A program made the translations under genes and the position numbers. A model generated the notes under the pieces. It was given only the letters and a program-made list of their open reading frames with translations. It did no database searches and was not told the DNA's origin. DNA of 64,000 nt from Clavibacter michiganensis subsp. tessellarius (GTDB lineage Bacteria; Actinomycetota; Actinomycetes; Actinomycetales; Microbacteriaceae), in assembly GCF_021922985.1 (NCBI RefSeq), contig NZ_CP040788.1, forward strand, positions 1,550,001 to 1,614,000, given 5' to 3'. Shown piece by piece: positions 20,606 to 32,341 of the stretch (position 1 is its first letter; each line of letters starts with the position of its first letter).

Positions 20606-21523
20606 GTGTTCGCGAACTACCTGATCGGCCTGCGCGAGGGCCTCGAGGCCGCGCTGGTCGTCACGATCCTCATCGCCTACGTCGTCAAGATCGGCCGCCG
20701 CGACGTGCTCGGCCGGCTGTGGCTCGGCGTCGGGCTCGCGGTGCTCCTCGCGCTCACGGTCGGCGCGGTCCTCACCTACGGCGCCTACGGCCTCACGTTC
20801 GAGGCGCAGGAGGCCATCGGCGGATCCCTCTCCATCGTCGCGACGGGCCTCGTCACCTGGATGGTGTTCTGGATGCTGCGGACCGCCAAGGACATGCGCT
20901 CCGAGCTGCAGGGCGCCGTCGACCGCGCCATCGCGGGCGCCGCATGGGGCCTCGTCGCCGTCGCGTTCCTCGCGGTCGGCCGCGAGGGCATCGAGACCGC
21001 GCTGTTCCTCTGGTCGGCCGTGCAGGCCACGGGCGCCACGACCCTGCCGCTCGTGGGCGCGGGCCTCGGCATCGTCACCGCCGTCGCGCTCGGCTGGCTC
21101 GTGTACCGCGGGGTGCTGCGCATCGACCTCGCCCGGTTCTTCACCTGGACGGGTGCGCTCCTCATCGTGGTCGCCGGCGGCGTCCTCGCGTACGGCGTGC
21201 ACGACCTCCAGGAGGCGGGCATCCTCCCGGGGCTGGGCGCGCTCGCGTTCGACGTCTCGGGCGCCGTGCCGCCCGGATCCTGGTACGGCACGCTCCTCAA
21301 GGGCACCGTCAACTTCTCCCCCGCCACCACCTGGCTCGAGGCGATCACCTGGGTGCTCTACGTCGTGCCCACGCTCGCCGCCTACCTCACGCTGTCCCGG
21401 CGGGGTCGCCGCCCCCGGGCCGACGCGGGCGGATCCGCTCCCGCCGCGCCCGCCGCGTCCGCCGCCGCCGCCGCGCAGCCCGCCGCCTCCCCCGCCCCCG
21501 CGGACGCGCCCGCCGCCCGCTGA
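20606..21523 (+). CDS. efeU: EfeU iron permease (FTR1 family)
   Basis: The 305-residue integral membrane protein has about seven helices and both FTR1-type iron motifs: REGLE at residues 10-14 and REGIE at 126-130. It imports iron delivered by EfeO and EfeB. The GTG at 20606 follows GGAGAGG by eight bases and opens the conserved FANYLIGLREGLEAAL; the longer frame running upstream is a shadow of mshB. An Ala/Pro-rich tail of ~35 residues ends the protein. It is the first gene of efeUOB, under the iron box at 20526. Confidence 0.96.
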   Translation: MFANYLIGLREGLEAALVVTILIAYVVKIGRRDVLGRLWLGVGLAVLLALTVGAVLTYGAYGLTFEAQEAIGGSLSIVATGLVTWMVFWMLRTAKDMRSELQGAVDRAIAGAAWGLVAVAFLAVGREGIETALFLWSAVQATGATTLPLVGAGLGIVTAVALGWLVYRGVLRIDLARFFTWTGALLIVVAGGVLAYGVHDLQEAGILPGLGALAFDVSGAVPPGSWYGTLLKGTVNFSPATTWLEAITWVLYVVPTLAAYLTLSRRGRRPRADAGGSAPAAPAASAAAAAQPAASPAPADAPAAR

Positions 21524-21597
21524 TCCCGCCGCACCCCCGTTCCCCACCGTCCGTCCCATCCCGCCGGCACCGCCGGCCCGCTCCCCCACGAGGACCC

Positions 21598-22806
21598 ATG
21601 AAGCGCTCCACCCTCCCCGCCGCCGCCCTGCTCGCCGGCGCCGCCCTCGCCCTCTCGGGCTGCGTCGCGAACGCGCCCTCCGGATCCGCGGGCGACGGCG
21701 CCGCCCCGGCGTCCGGCGTCACCCAGCTCACGGTCGACAGCTCCGCGGACGCCTGCACGGTGTCCGCCGCGACCGCGCCCAGCGGCACGGTCTCCTTCCA
21801 CGTCACGAACTCCACCGACCAGGTCACGGAGTTCTACCTCCTCGCCGACGACGGCCTCCGCATCGTCGGCGAGGTCGAGAACGTGAGCCCGGGCATCGAG
21901 CGCGACCTCGTGATCACGGCGCAGCCCGGCAGCTACTTCACGGTCTGCAAGCCCGGCATGGTGGGCGACGGCGTCGGCCGCGCGCCCTTCACGGTCACGG
22001 GCGACCAGGTGGCGCTCGCCGGCGACGCCGAGCAGCAGGGCCGGGACGCCGCCGCGGCCTACCTCGCCTACGTCAAGGACCAGGTGGGCCGCCTCCTCCC
22101 CGCCACGCAGGAGTTCGCCGACGCCTACCTCGCGGGCGACGACGAGAAGGCGCGCTCCCTCTACCCCACCGCCCGGTCGTACTACGAGCGGGTGGAGCCG
22201 GTCGCGGAGTCCTTCGGCGACCTCGACCCGGAGATCGACTTCCGCGAGGCCGACGTCGAGCCCGGCACCGAGTGGACCGGCTGGCACCGCATCGAGAAGG
22301 ACCTCTGGCAGCCCGCGCCGGACGCGAACGGCGGCGACGTGTACGTGCCGCTCAGCGCCGGCGACCGCGCGCACTTCGCGCAGGAGCTGACCGCCGACAC
22401 GCAGCGCCTCTACGACGCCGTGCACGCGGACGGCTTCTCGGTCGACGTCTCCACCATCTCCAACGGCGCCGTGGGGCTCATGGACGAGGTCGCGTCCGGC
22501 AAGATCACGGGCGAGGAGGAGATCTGGTCGCACACCGACCTCTGGGACTTCCAGGCGAACCTCGAGGGCGCCCGCGTCGCCTACGAGGGCGTCCGCGACA
22601 TCGTCGCCGCGAAGGACCCGCAGCTCGTCGCCACGCTCGACGGCGAGTTCGCGAAGCTCGAGTCCGACCTCTCCGCGTACGGGTCGCTCGAGAAGGGCTT
22701 CACGGCCTACGACGCGCTGACGAAGGATCAGGTCAAGGGCCTCGCCGACGGCGTCAACGCGCTGGCCGAGCCGCTGTCGAAGCTCACCGGGACGCTCGTC
22801 GGATGA
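21598..22806 (+). CDS. efeO: EfeO iron-binding lipoprotein
   Basis: The 402-residue product has a lipoprotein signal ending LSGC (Cys22), a cupredoxin-like domain at ~45-140, and an M75-type helical domain with the HxxE metal motif in GWHRIEKDLW (His230, Glu233). It captures iron outside the membrane and passes it to EfeU. The ATG at 21598 lies 75 bases after efeU, and its last codon overlaps the efeB start (ATGA). Confidence 0.96.
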   Translation: MKRSTLPAAALLAGAALALSGCVANAPSGSAGDGAAPASGVTQLTVDSSADACTVSAATAPSGTVSFHVTNSTDQVTEFYLLADDGLRIVGEVENVSPGIERDLVITAQPGSYFTVCKPGMVGDGVGRAPFTVTGDQVALAGDAEQQGRDAAAAYLAYVKDQVGRLLPATQEFADAYLAGDDEKARSLYPTARSYYERVEPVAESFGDLDPEIDFREADVEPGTEWTGWHRIEKDLWQPAPDANGGDVYVPLSAGDRAHFAQELTADTQRLYDAVHADGFSVDVSTISNGAVGLMDEVASGKITGEEEIWSHTDLWDFQANLEGARVAYEGVRDIVAAKDPQLVATLDGEFAKLESDLSAYGSLEKGFTAYDALTKDQVKGLADGVNALAEPLSKLTGTLVG

Positions 22807-24158
22807 CCGACGGACACGACGGCGCGGCCGTGCGCGACACCGCCGACGCCCTCGAGGACCCGAGCGCCCCGACGGCCCCCGCCGCCCCACGCGGCGTCTC
22901 CCGCCGCGGCGTCCTCGGGCTGCTCGGCGCCGGGGCGCTCGGCGGCGGCCTCGTGGGATCCGCCGGCGGCGTCATGGCCGATCGCGCCTTCGCGGGCGCG
23001 CGCCGGGCAGCCGGCGGCGCCGCCTACGCCTTCCACGGGGCGCACCAGGCCGGGATCACCACGCCCGCGCAGGACCGGCTGCACTTCGCCGCGTTCGACG
23101 TGGCGGACATCGACCGCGACGGCCTCGTCTCGCTCCTGCGGGACTGGAGCGCCGCCGCTGCCCGGATGACGGCGGGCGGATCCGCGGGCGCGCTCGGCGC
23201 CGTCGACGGCGCCTACGACTCCCCGCCGGACGACACGGGCGAGGCACTCGACCTCCCGCCCGCCGGCCTCACCATCACCTTCGGCCTCGGCCCGTCGCTG
23301 TTCACCACGGCCGACGGCGTCGACCGCTTCGGCATCGCCGACCGCCGCCCCGCCGCCCTCGTCGACCTGCCGCGCTTCCCCGGCGAGGCGCTCGTGCCGC
23401 AGGCGACGGGCGGCGACCTCTGCGTCCAGGCCTGCAGCGACGACCCGCAGGTGGCCGTGCACGCCATCCGCAACCTGTCGCGCATCGCGTTCGGCCGCGC
23501 CTCCCTCCGGTGGTCGCAGCTCGGCTTCGGCCGCACGTCGTCGACGAGCCGCGCGCAGGCCACGCCGCGCAACCTCTTCGGCTTCAAGGACGGCACGGCG
23601 AACGTCAAGTCCGAGGACACCCGCGTGGTCGACGAGCACGTGTGGGCCGACGCCGGATCCGCGCCGGGCGAGGCCTGGATGGAGGGCGGCTCGTACCTGG
23701 TCGCCCGCCGCATCCGCATGACCGTCGAGACGTGGGACCGCTCGTCGCTGCGCGAGCAGGAGCGGGTGGTGGGACGCACGAAGGGCTCGGGAGCGCCGCT
23801 CAGCGGCGGCGAGGAGCACACGGCCCCCGACTTCGCCGCCACCGGCCGCGGCGGCGCACCGCTCATCGACCCGGCGTCGCACGTGCGCCTCGCGCACCCC
23901 GACGCGAACGCCGGCGCGGTGCTCCTGCGTCGCGGCTACAACTTCGTCGACGGCAACGACGACCTGGGCCGCCTCAACGCGGGGCTGTTCTTCCTGGCGT
24001 TCCAGCGCGATCCGCGGACCCAGTTCATCCCCATCCAGCGGAGCCTCGCGAAGGACGCCATGAACGAGTACCTGCGCCACGTCGGCAGCGGGATCTGGGC
24101 GGTGCCGCCCGGCGCGAGCCGCGACGGCTACGTGGGCGAGACCCTCTTCGGGTCGTGA
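22803..24158 (+). CDS. efeB: EfeB dye-decolourising-type heme peroxidase, Tat-exported
   Basis: The 451-residue product begins with a Tat signal (SRRGVLG at 33-39 followed by a hydrophobic Gly/Ala stretch). The DyP signature GxxDG is present as GFKDG at 260-264. In EfeUOB systems EfeB is a heme enzyme outside the membrane that oxidises ferrous iron or acts on heme during uptake. The start overlaps efeO by four bases, implying coupled translation. Confidence 0.96.
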   Translation: MTDGHDGAAVRDTADALEDPSAPTAPAAPRGVSRRGVLGLLGAGALGGGLVGSAGGVMADRAFAGARRAAGGAAYAFHGAHQAGITTPAQDRLHFAAFDVADIDRDGLVSLLRDWSAAAARMTAGGSAGALGAVDGAYDSPPDDTGEALDLPPAGLTITFGLGPSLFTTADGVDRFGIADRRPAALVDLPRFPGEALVPQATGGDLCVQACSDDPQVAVHAIRNLSRIAFGRASLRWSQLGFGRTSSTSRAQATPRNLFGFKDGTANVKSEDTRVVDEHVWADAGSAPGEAWMEGGSYLVARRIRMTVETWDRSSLREQERVVGRTKGSGAPLSGGEEHTAPDFAATGRGGAPLIDPASHVRLAHPDANAGAVLLRRGYNFVDGNDDLGRLNAGLFFLAFQRDPRTQFIPIQRSLAKDAMNEYLRHVGSGIWAVPPGASRDGYVGETLFGS

Positions 24159-24175
24159 TCCCGGTCCTCGCGGGT

Positions 24176-24200
24176 CGCGGGGCCACGCGGCCCCCGCGGT
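24176..24200. terminator. Hairpin between converging efeB and lipoprotein genes
   Basis: CGCGGGGCC pairs with GGCCCCCGCG across a four-base loop, with one bulge. It lies between two convergent genes and could end transcription from both sides. There is no U-run. Confidence 0.4.
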
Positions 24201-24222
24201 CCGCGCGCGGGCGCCGCGGCGC

Positions 24223-24735
24223 TCAGGCCGCCGGCAGCACGACGTACGTCGCGACGGGCGACCCGAGGTCGGCCGAGACCGTGACGATGACCGTGTAGGC
24301 ATCCGTCGTGAAGCGCCCGTACCCGCTCGTGTCGTCGCCCGCCACGTCGGAGTCGGGCGTGTACCCGGCGGCCTCGAGCCGCGCCCGCGCGTCGGCGAAT
24401 CCGTCCGCGACGTCCGGCACGGCGACCTGCGCCACCCAGCCGGCGCCCTCGGGGGCGGCCCCGCCCCCGAGCAGCTTCCCCTCGGCGAAGGGCACGGCGT
24501 CGCGGGGGAACGACGGGGGCACGGCGCCGTCCGTGGACACCTGGACCTTGCCGAGCGTGTCCCCCACCACGTCCTCGACGCTGTGGCGCACCTGCTCGGC
24601 CCCCTCGTGGGCGGCGTCGCGCACGGCGTCGCCGACCGCGCTGCATCCCGTGAGCACGAGCCCCGGGACGAGGACGAGCCCGGCCGCCAGCCCCCTCCTG
24701 CGGAGGGACCGGGCGGACGGGCTCGTCGCGGTCAT
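24223..24735 (-). CDS. Small lipoprotein of unknown function
   Basis: The 170-residue product has a twin-arginine-flavoured signal (SLRRRG) with lipobox LTGC, Cys31. A short helical part (VGDAVRDAAHEGAEQVR) leads to a mixed domain ending in a predicted beta-rich segment (TVIVTVSADLG). I do not recognise a named family. The ATG lies six bases after the typA stop, with AAGG overlapping that stop as a possible ribosome site, so it is probably translated from the typA transcript. Confidence 0.75.
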   Translation of the reverse strand: MTATSPSARSLRRRGLAAGLVLVPGLVLTGCSAVGDAVRDAAHEGAEQVRHSVEDVVGDTLGKVQVSTDGAVPPSFPRDAVPFAEGKLLGGGAAPEGAGWVAQVAVPDVADGFADARARLEAAGYTPDSDVAGDDTSGYGRFTTDAYTVIVTVSADLGSPVATYVVLPAA

Positions 24736-24741
24736 GCTGCC

Positions 24742-26649
<1,908 letters not shown>

Positions 26650-26736
26650 AGTGCTGTCCTTCAGTGGAGAGGGTGCCGGCCTTGTCATCAAGGGAGGAGG
26701 GCGAAGAGCCGCCGTCTGCTATTCCCAGCGACACAC

Positions 26737-26742
26737 AGCCTA
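26737..26742 (-). promoter_or_regulatory. Candidate typA -10 box (TAGGCT)
   Basis: TAGGCT on the minus strand lies ~88 bases before the typA start, between typA and the preceding binding-protein gene. No strong -35 box is seen. Confidence 0.4.
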
Positions 26743-26763
26743 CCGTGCCGATGCAAGCCGGAC

Positions 26764-28614
26764 TCAGGGAGCGTCGGAGCGGAGCGTCCAGCGCCAGGCG
26801 TCGTCGAGGATCCCGGCCTGGTGCGCGGACACCTGCACGCCGTCGACGCGAGCCGACGTGGCCGCGACCGCCGGGTGCTGGAAGAGCGGGAGGCCCGCGC
26901 GGTCGCCGTACATGCGGCGGTCGAGGCGGAGGAGGAGCTCGCCGCGCGCGTCGGCGTCCTCGGTGCGGCTGAGCGAGGAGAACAGGGTGGCCACGTCGGG
27001 GTCGGCGGTGGCCTGGCCGTCCCTCGCGTCGGCGCGGTCGTCGTGCAGCGCGCGGATGCCGGACACGGAGGGGTACGCGTCCTCGGGCCCGACGAGCGCC
27101 GCGTCGTAGGCGCCGGCCTGGCCGAGCACGTCCTGCCACTGCGGCGTGGAGCAGTCGGTCACGAGGAAGCCGGCCTTCGCGGCCGAGTCGCGGATGGCCG
27201 CGAACTCGGCGGCGCGGCGCGCGTCGGCGGGGTCGTAGAGCACGCACACCTCGGGAGCCGGCTGCCCGACGGACGCGAGCAGCTGCCGCGCCTCGTCGAG
27301 GTCCACGTCGTCGAAGCGGCTGGATCCGTTGGCCCGCACCTGGTCGTCGTAGCCGTCGGTGCCGGGTGCGAGGACGAACGAGTCGCGCGTCGATCCGTCG
27401 CCGCCCGGCCCGCCGAGGTCGCGGGCGATGGCCTCGCGCGGGACGGTGGAGAGGAAGGCGGTGCGCACCGTGGCGTCGGCCATGGCGCTGTTGCGCGCGC
27501 CCAGGGTCTGCAGGTCGAGGCGCTCCCACGAGGCCGACGAGCCCATGACGGTGCGCGCGCCGTCGACGTCGCCGAGGGCGTCCAGCACGTCCGCGTCCGC
27601 GTCGGGCGCGATCACGTCGACGTCCCCGGCCGCGAGCGCCGCGACGGCGGCCTGCGGGTCCTCGATGGTCGACACGACGACGCGCTCCACCGACGGCCGG
27701 TGCGTTCCGGTGTAGAAGCGGTTGGCGCGGAGCGTGATGGACGTGCCGGGGTCGATGGACTCGATGGCGTAGGGCCCGGATCCGACCGCGCGCTCGGGGT
27801 GGGCGGCGACGTCGGCGACCCCGAAGCCCCGGTTCCACGCGTCGGAGATGGGCGAGAGCAGCTCGGGGGCGCGGTCCTGCACGGCGTCCACGAGCGTCTG
27901 CTTGGCGCGGCCGGGGCTCGACATGTCGAGGCCGAGCTGCGCCACCGCATGAGCGGGGAGGCCGATCTCGAACGCGAGGCGCCAGTCCGGCGTGTACTCG
28001 TCGAACACCATGGTGATGGACCGGCCGCCGTCGCCGATCTCGGGCGTGCGGGTGACCTCGGCCAGCGCCTCGTCCTCCGCGGCGTCGAAGTAGACGGTGT
28101 CGGCGGGCAGGGCGCCGGTGTAGCCGCCGGTCGACTCGTCGACGTAGCCCGCGGCGTCGAAGCCCGGGGTGTCGAAGGCGCGGGATCCGGCGGCCCAGGA
28201 GAGCAGGAGGTCGGCGGCGTCGACGGGCTCGCCGTCCGACCAGCGGACGCCCTCGGCGACCGTGTACTCGACCGTGAACGGGTCGCGCGAGACGATGCGC
28301 GCGGATCCGAAGCCCGGGTCGGATGCGACCGTGCCGTCGGCGGCGACCTCGGCGAAGCGCGAGTTCGTGGCGTGCACGATCTCGCGGTTGCCGTCGGTCG
28401 CCCCCGTGCGGGACTGCGCGTTGTAGGAGGTGAACGTGCTGGGCAGCGCCGCGCGGATGGCGGTGTCGGCGACCAGCCCGGTGGTGGGCGAGCACGCGGC
28501 CAGGCCGGCCACGAGGGCCAGGGCGACCGCCGCGGAGGCGCCACGGACGAGCCGCCGCATGCCCCGCGGGCGCCGGGCTCGTGCGGCCACGGGGCCTCGC
28601 GTGTCGCTGTCCAT
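26764..28614 (-). CDS. Peptide-type ABC transporter binding lipoprotein (family 5), second copy
   Basis: The 616-residue extracellular solute-binding protein has a lipoprotein signal ending LAAC (Cys41). The family 5 pattern is clear, including GVRWSDGEPVDAADLLLSW and AYDAALVGPEDAYPS. It shares this architecture with the binding protein at 34047-35882 but is diverged and less complete in motifs. The ATG at 28614 lies eight bases after a TAGGAT box and may also be read from the ATPase gene 100 bases upstream. A second ATG at 28560 would still leave a usable signal peptide. Ligand unknown; oligopeptides are the family default. Confidence 0.88.
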   Translation of the reverse strand: MDSDTRGPVAARARRPRGMRRLVRGASAAVALALVAGLAACSPTTGLVADTAIRAALPSTFTSYNAQSRTGATDGNREIVHATNSRFAEVAADGTVASDPGFGSARIVSRDPFTVEYTVAEGVRWSDGEPVDAADLLLSWAAGSRAFDTPGFDAAGYVDESTGGYTGALPADTVYFDAAEDEALAEVTRTPEIGDGGRSITMVFDEYTPDWRLAFEIGLPAHAVAQLGLDMSSPGRAKQTLVDAVQDRAPELLSPISDAWNRGFGVADVAAHPERAVGSGPYAIESIDPGTSITLRANRFYTGTHRPSVERVVVSTIEDPQAAVAALAAGDVDVIAPDADADVLDALGDVDGARTVMGSSASWERLDLQTLGARNSAMADATVRTAFLSTVPREAIARDLGGPGGDGSTRDSFVLAPGTDGYDDQVRANGSSRFDDVDLDEARQLLASVGQPAPEVCVLYDPADARRAAEFAAIRDSAAKAGFLVTDCSTPQWQDVLGQAGAYDAALVGPEDAYPSVSGIRALHDDRADARDGQATADPDVATLFSSLSRTEDADARGELLLRLDRRMYGDRAGLPLFQHPAVAATSARVDGVQVSAHQAGILDDAWRWTLRSDAP

Positions 28615-28713
28615 CGCCGTCGATCCTACGCGAGCGGCACGACGAGGCCCGCCGCCCGCGCGCCCCCGGGAGGGGGTGCGACGGACGGCGGGCCGGGTCG
28701 TGCGGGTCGCGGA

Positions 28714-30402
28714 TCAGGCCGCGGGCGGCTGGTCCCGCAGGGCCTCGCGGAGCTCGCGGCGCTCCTTCTGCTGGTCGGGATCCGGCAGCGGAACCGCGGC
28801 GATGAGCTTCTGCGTGTACGGGTGCTGCGGGTTCCGGAGGATCGACTCGGTCGGCCCCTGCTCCACGATCTTGCCGTGGTTCATCACCACGATGCGGTCG
28901 GCGAGGAGGTCGACCACCGCGAGGTCGTGGCTCACGAAGAGGCACGCGAACTGGAGCTCCTTCTGGATCTCCTGCAGCAGCTGGAGCACGCGGGCCTGCA
29001 CCGACACGTCGAGCGCCGAGGTGGGCTCGTCGGCCACGAGCACCTTCGGCCGGAGCGCGAGCGCCCGGGCGATGCCCACGCGCTGCCGCTGGCCGCCGGA
29101 GAGCTCGTTCGGGTAGCGGTTGCGGAAGCTGCGAGGCAGCTCCACCTGCTCGAGGAGCTCCTCGACCCGGTCGCTCTGCTGCTTCTTCGAGAACTGCCCG
29201 GAGAGCTCGAGCGGCTCGCCGATGCTCTGGCCGATGGGCCAGCGCGGGTTGAGCGAGGAGCCCGGGTCCTGGAACACGATGCCGATCTCGCGGCGGACGG
29301 CCCGGAGGTCCTTCGCCGAGATGCCGGTCATGCGGCGCCCGGCGACCGTGAGCTCGCCGCCCGCGACGGGCAGGAGGCCCACCGCGGCGCGCGCGATCGT
29401 GGTCTTGCCGGATCCCGACTCGCCCACGACGCCGACGACCTCGCCGGGGTGGATGTCGAAGGACGCGCCCGTGACCGCCCGGAACGCCGGCACGCGACCG
29501 AGCTTCGGGTAGTCGATGTCCACCTCCTTGAGGGAGATGGCCGGCTCCGTGGTGCGGGCCGCGACCTCGACCTGGGCGGCCTCGCCCGTGCCGAGGTGCG
29601 GCACCGACGCGAGCAGCTGCTTCGTGTACGGGTCCTTCGGCGACTGGAAGATCTCGCGCACCGAGCCGCGCTCGACGATGCGGCCGCTCTTCATCACGAT
29701 GACGTTGGTCGCGAGGTCGGCGACCACGCCCATGTCGTGCGTGATGATCACGATCGCGCTGTTGAGGCGCTGGTGGAGCTTCCGCAGCAGGTCGAGGATC
29801 TCGGCCTGGATCGTCACGTCGAGCGCCGTGGTGGGCTCGTCGGCGATGAGCATGTCGGGGTCGCACGACAGCGACTGGGCGATCATGGCGCGCTGGCGCT
29901 GGCCGCCCGAGAGCTGGTGCGGGTAGGAGTCGAACGCCTTCTCGGGGTCCGGCATCTCGACGAGCTTCAGCAGCTCGAGCGCGCGCACCTTGGCGGCCGA
30001 CGGGATGATCGAGTTGTGGACGCGCAGGGCCTCCACGATCTGGAAGCCCACCGTGTAGACCGGGTTGAGGGCCGTCATCGGCTCCTGGAAGATCACGGCG
30101 ATGTCGTTGCCGCGCGCCTTCCGCAGGGTCGCCTGGTCGGCGCCGACCATCTCGACGCCCTTGAGCTTCGCGCTGCCGCGGACCCGTCCGTTCTTGGGCA
30201 GGAGGCCGAGCAGCGACATGGAGCTGACGCTCTTGCCGGAGCCGGACTCGCCGACGATCGCGAGGACCTCGCCCGGGTTGACCTTGTAGTCGAGGTCGAC
30301 GGCCGCGGGGATCCACTCGTCGCCGACCCAGAAGTCGACGCCGAGTCCGGAGACCTCGAGGATGGGGACGATCGCGTCTGACCCGTTCGCGTGAGCGCTC
30401 AT
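28714..30402 (-). CDS. Double ABC ATPase of peptide importer (DppD-DppF fusion)
   Basis: The 562-residue protein carries two complete nucleotide-binding domains. Walker A GESGSGKS occurs at 51-58 and again near 325-333; LSGGQRQR occurs near 164 and 435. Each half has the oligopeptide/dipeptide ATPase extension (for example GKIVEQGPTESIL near the end). The ATG at 30402 follows AGGAG. It is separated from its permease genes by a 743-base stretch carrying a gene on the other strand, so it needs its own promoter or read-through. Confidence 0.95.
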   Translation of the reverse strand: MSAHANGSDAIVPILEVSGLGVDFWVGDEWIPAAVDLDYKVNPGEVLAIVGESGSGKSVSSMSLLGLLPKNGRVRGSAKLKGVEMVGADQATLRKARGNDIAVIFQEPMTALNPVYTVGFQIVEALRVHNSIIPSAAKVRALELLKLVEMPDPEKAFDSYPHQLSGGQRQRAMIAQSLSCDPDMLIADEPTTALDVTIQAEILDLLRKLHQRLNSAIVIITHDMGVVADLATNVIVMKSGRIVERGSVREIFQSPKDPYTKQLLASVPHLGTGEAAQVEVAARTTEPAISLKEVDIDYPKLGRVPAFRAVTGASFDIHPGEVVGVVGESGSGKTTIARAAVGLLPVAGGELTVAGRRMTGISAKDLRAVRREIGIVFQDPGSSLNPRWPIGQSIGEPLELSGQFSKKQQSDRVEELLEQVELPRSFRNRYPNELSGGQRQRVGIARALALRPKVLVADEPTSALDVSVQARVLQLLQEIQKELQFACLFVSHDLAVVDLLADRIVVMNHGKIVEQGPTESILRNPQHPYTQKLIAAVPLPDPDQQKERRELREALRDQPPAA

Positions 30403-30467
30403 GCTGCGTACTCCTGGCTGGTGGAAGGGAAGGTGTCGAAGGGCGTGGATGCGGGCCGTGGGACGAT

Positions 30468-31079
30468 GTGGCCATGGACCAGCCCGTCGTCATCCGCCCG
30501 TCGTTCGGCCGCCTGCTGACCGTGATCGTCTCGGCGATCGTGGTCGTCGTGCTCGTGAGCACGGTGGTGGGAGGTCGTGCCGACCTGCTCCCCACGACCG
30601 TGTGGGGCCCGCTGCTGCTGGCCTACGCGGCGTGGCTCGTCTTCTGGGCGCCGCGCGTGCGCATCGCGATCGAGGGCGTCGAGATCCGCAACGTCTTCCG
30701 CACGCACGAGATGTCGTGGCCCGCGATCCGCGAGGTCGACACCAAGTGGGCCCTGAACATCACGACCGCGCACGAGCGCGTCACGGCGTGGGCCGCTCCC
30801 GCGCCCGGCCGGCACTCGAACGCCTACATCACCACGAAGGAGGAGCGGTACCAGCCGGACCTCAGCGCGATGATGCAGGACGCGCGCCGTGGCGACCTGC
30901 CCCGCACCGACTCCGGCGACGCGGCCACGGTGATCCGCCGGCGCCTCGCCGACCTCGACCAGGCGGGCCACCTGGGCGGCCCGGTCGAGGAGGAGGGCCG
31001 GCGCGTCCGCACGCACTGGGCGGAGATCGCCGTGCTCGTGGTGCTCGCCGCGGCGACGGTCGTGACCGCCCTGGTCTGA
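30468..31079 (+). CDS. PH-domain membrane protein of unknown function
   Basis: The 203-residue product has two helices at ~15-60, a cytoplasmic beta-rich region (VRIAIEGVEIRNVFRTHEMSW) typical of bacterial PH-like domains, and a last helix at ~180-200. The GTG at 30468 or the ATG at 30474 may be used. It is divergent from the ATPase gene (65 bases apart) and convergent with the permease gene, so it breaks the transporter operon. No function can be assigned. Confidence 0.85.
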   Translation: MAMDQPVVIRPSFGRLLTVIVSAIVVVVLVSTVVGGRADLLPTTVWGPLLLAYAAWLVFWAPRVRIAIEGVEIRNVFRTHEMSWPAIREVDTKWALNITTAHERVTAWAAPAPGRHSNAYITTKEERYQPDLSAMMQDARRGDLPRTDSGDAATVIRRRLADLDQAGHLGGPVEEEGRRVRTHWAEIAVLVVLAAATVVTALV

Positions 31080-31104
31080 GGCCGGGAGCCGCGTCCCGGC
31101 GGGA

Positions 31105-31130
31105 GACGGGCCGGCGACCGCCGGCCCGTC
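31105..31130. terminator. Strong hairpin between convergent PH-domain and permease genes
   Basis: A perfect 11-base stem (GACGGGCCGGC with GCCGGCCCGTC) and a four-base loop lie between two stop codons. It is a likely bidirectional terminator, which means the permease transcript probably does not reach the ATPase gene. Confidence 0.65.
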
Positions 31131-31144
31131 CGACGCGACGACGG

Positions 31145-32338
31145 TCATCGACCGTCCGTGCCGTCCGGCGCGGTGCCGTCGGCGGGACCGTCGGCCTGCG
31201 CGTCCGGACGCGCCGACCCGACGGGCGGCGGGACGCGGACGCCCTCGGCGCCGGAGCCGGTCGTCGGGCCCTGCTCGCGGCGGGTGCGGCCGGTGAGCAT
31301 GGCGAACATCTGCTTGTACGGGCCCTGTCCGCCCGGCATGCGCCGCTGGCGCGGGTCGAACGCGTCGCGCAGGCCGTCGCCGATGAAGTTGATCGTCAGA
31401 GCGATGATGATGATGAACAGGCCGGGGAACCAGAACAGCCACGGCCGGGTCGCGAACGCGCCCTGGTACTCGTTGATGATCTGGCCGAGCGACACGTCCG
31501 GCTTCCGGATGCCGAACCCGAGGAACGACAGCGCCGCCTCGAGCAGGATGGCCGCGCTCATGAGCAGCGTGGTCGAGACGATCACGACGCCGATCGCGTT
31601 CGGCAGGATGTGCCGGAACACGATGCGGCTGTTCGAGGCGCCTGCCACCCGCGCCGCGTCGACGAACTCGCGCTCGCGGAGGCTGAGGAACTCTCCGCGC
31701 ACGAGGCGGGCCAGGCTCGGCCATCCCACGAGGCCGAGCACGATCCCCAGCACGGCCGCTCCGAGGCTCCCGAAGGTCTGTCCGAGGACCGCGGCGATGA
31801 CGATGACCGGGATCACGATGATGAGGTCGGTGAAGCGCATCAGCAGGGAGTCGACGCGGCCGCGGAAGAAGCCCGAGACGGCGCCGACGACGATCCCGAT
31901 GAAGGCCGCGATGACGCCGTACACGACCATCACGACGATGGACTGCTGCGTGCCGCGCATGACGCGGGCGAAGATGTCGCGCCCGATCTCGTCCTGGCCG
32001 AACGGGTGCGCCCCGAACTGGAAGGGCAGCACCCACGTGGGGTTGCCGCCGTTCTCGATGGGCGACGCGTCCTCGTAGCCCCACATCCACCAGCCGGGGA
32101 TGCGGAGGCCGAAGACCTGGATGCCCACGGACGAGTACACGAGGATCGCCATCAGCAGCAGGACCACGACCGATGTCATGGCGCCCTTGTGGCGGAGGAA
32201 CCGACGACGGACGACGGTCCCCTGGCTGAGGCCCTCGACCTCCCGCTGCTCGATCGTCAGCTCGGAGTTCGCGCCGCCCTCCGGGAGGTGCGGGTCGTTG
32301 TGGGGGTCGTTGGGGTTCCCCATCAGCGAATTGGTCAT
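31145..32338 (-). CDS. Peptide ABC transporter permease, DppC type
   Basis: The 397-residue permease has about six helices and the binding-protein-dependent (EAA) loop at DAARVAGASNSRIVFRHILP. It has the typical DppC N-terminal cytoplasmic stretch followed by a helix at ~55-75, and the C-terminal RDAFDPR motif. A Pro/Gly/Asp-rich tail of ~60 residues is unusual. The ATG lies three bases after the DppB-type gene stop, so they are co-translated. Confidence 0.94.
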   Translation of the reverse strand: MTNSLMGNPNDPHNDPHLPEGGANSELTIEQREVEGLSQGTVVRRRFLRHKGAMTSVVVLLLMAILVYSSVGIQVFGLRIPGWWMWGYEDASPIENGGNPTWVLPFQFGAHPFGQDEIGRDIFARVMRGTQQSIVVMVVYGVIAAFIGIVVGAVSGFFRGRVDSLLMRFTDLIIVIPVIVIAAVLGQTFGSLGAAVLGIVLGLVGWPSLARLVRGEFLSLREREFVDAARVAGASNSRIVFRHILPNAIGVVIVSTTLLMSAAILLEAALSFLGFGIRKPDVSLGQIINEYQGAFATRPWLFWFPGLFIIIIALTINFIGDGLRDAFDPRQRRMPGGQGPYKQMFAMLTGRTRREQGPTTGSGAEGVRVPPPVGSARPDAQADGPADGTAPDGTDGR

Positions 32339-32341
32339 GTG

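Noticed and set aside
26650..26763. Search for a tRNA or small RNA between typA and the binding protein gene
   Set aside because: No cloverleaf or T-loop sequence could be found; only a candidate promoter.
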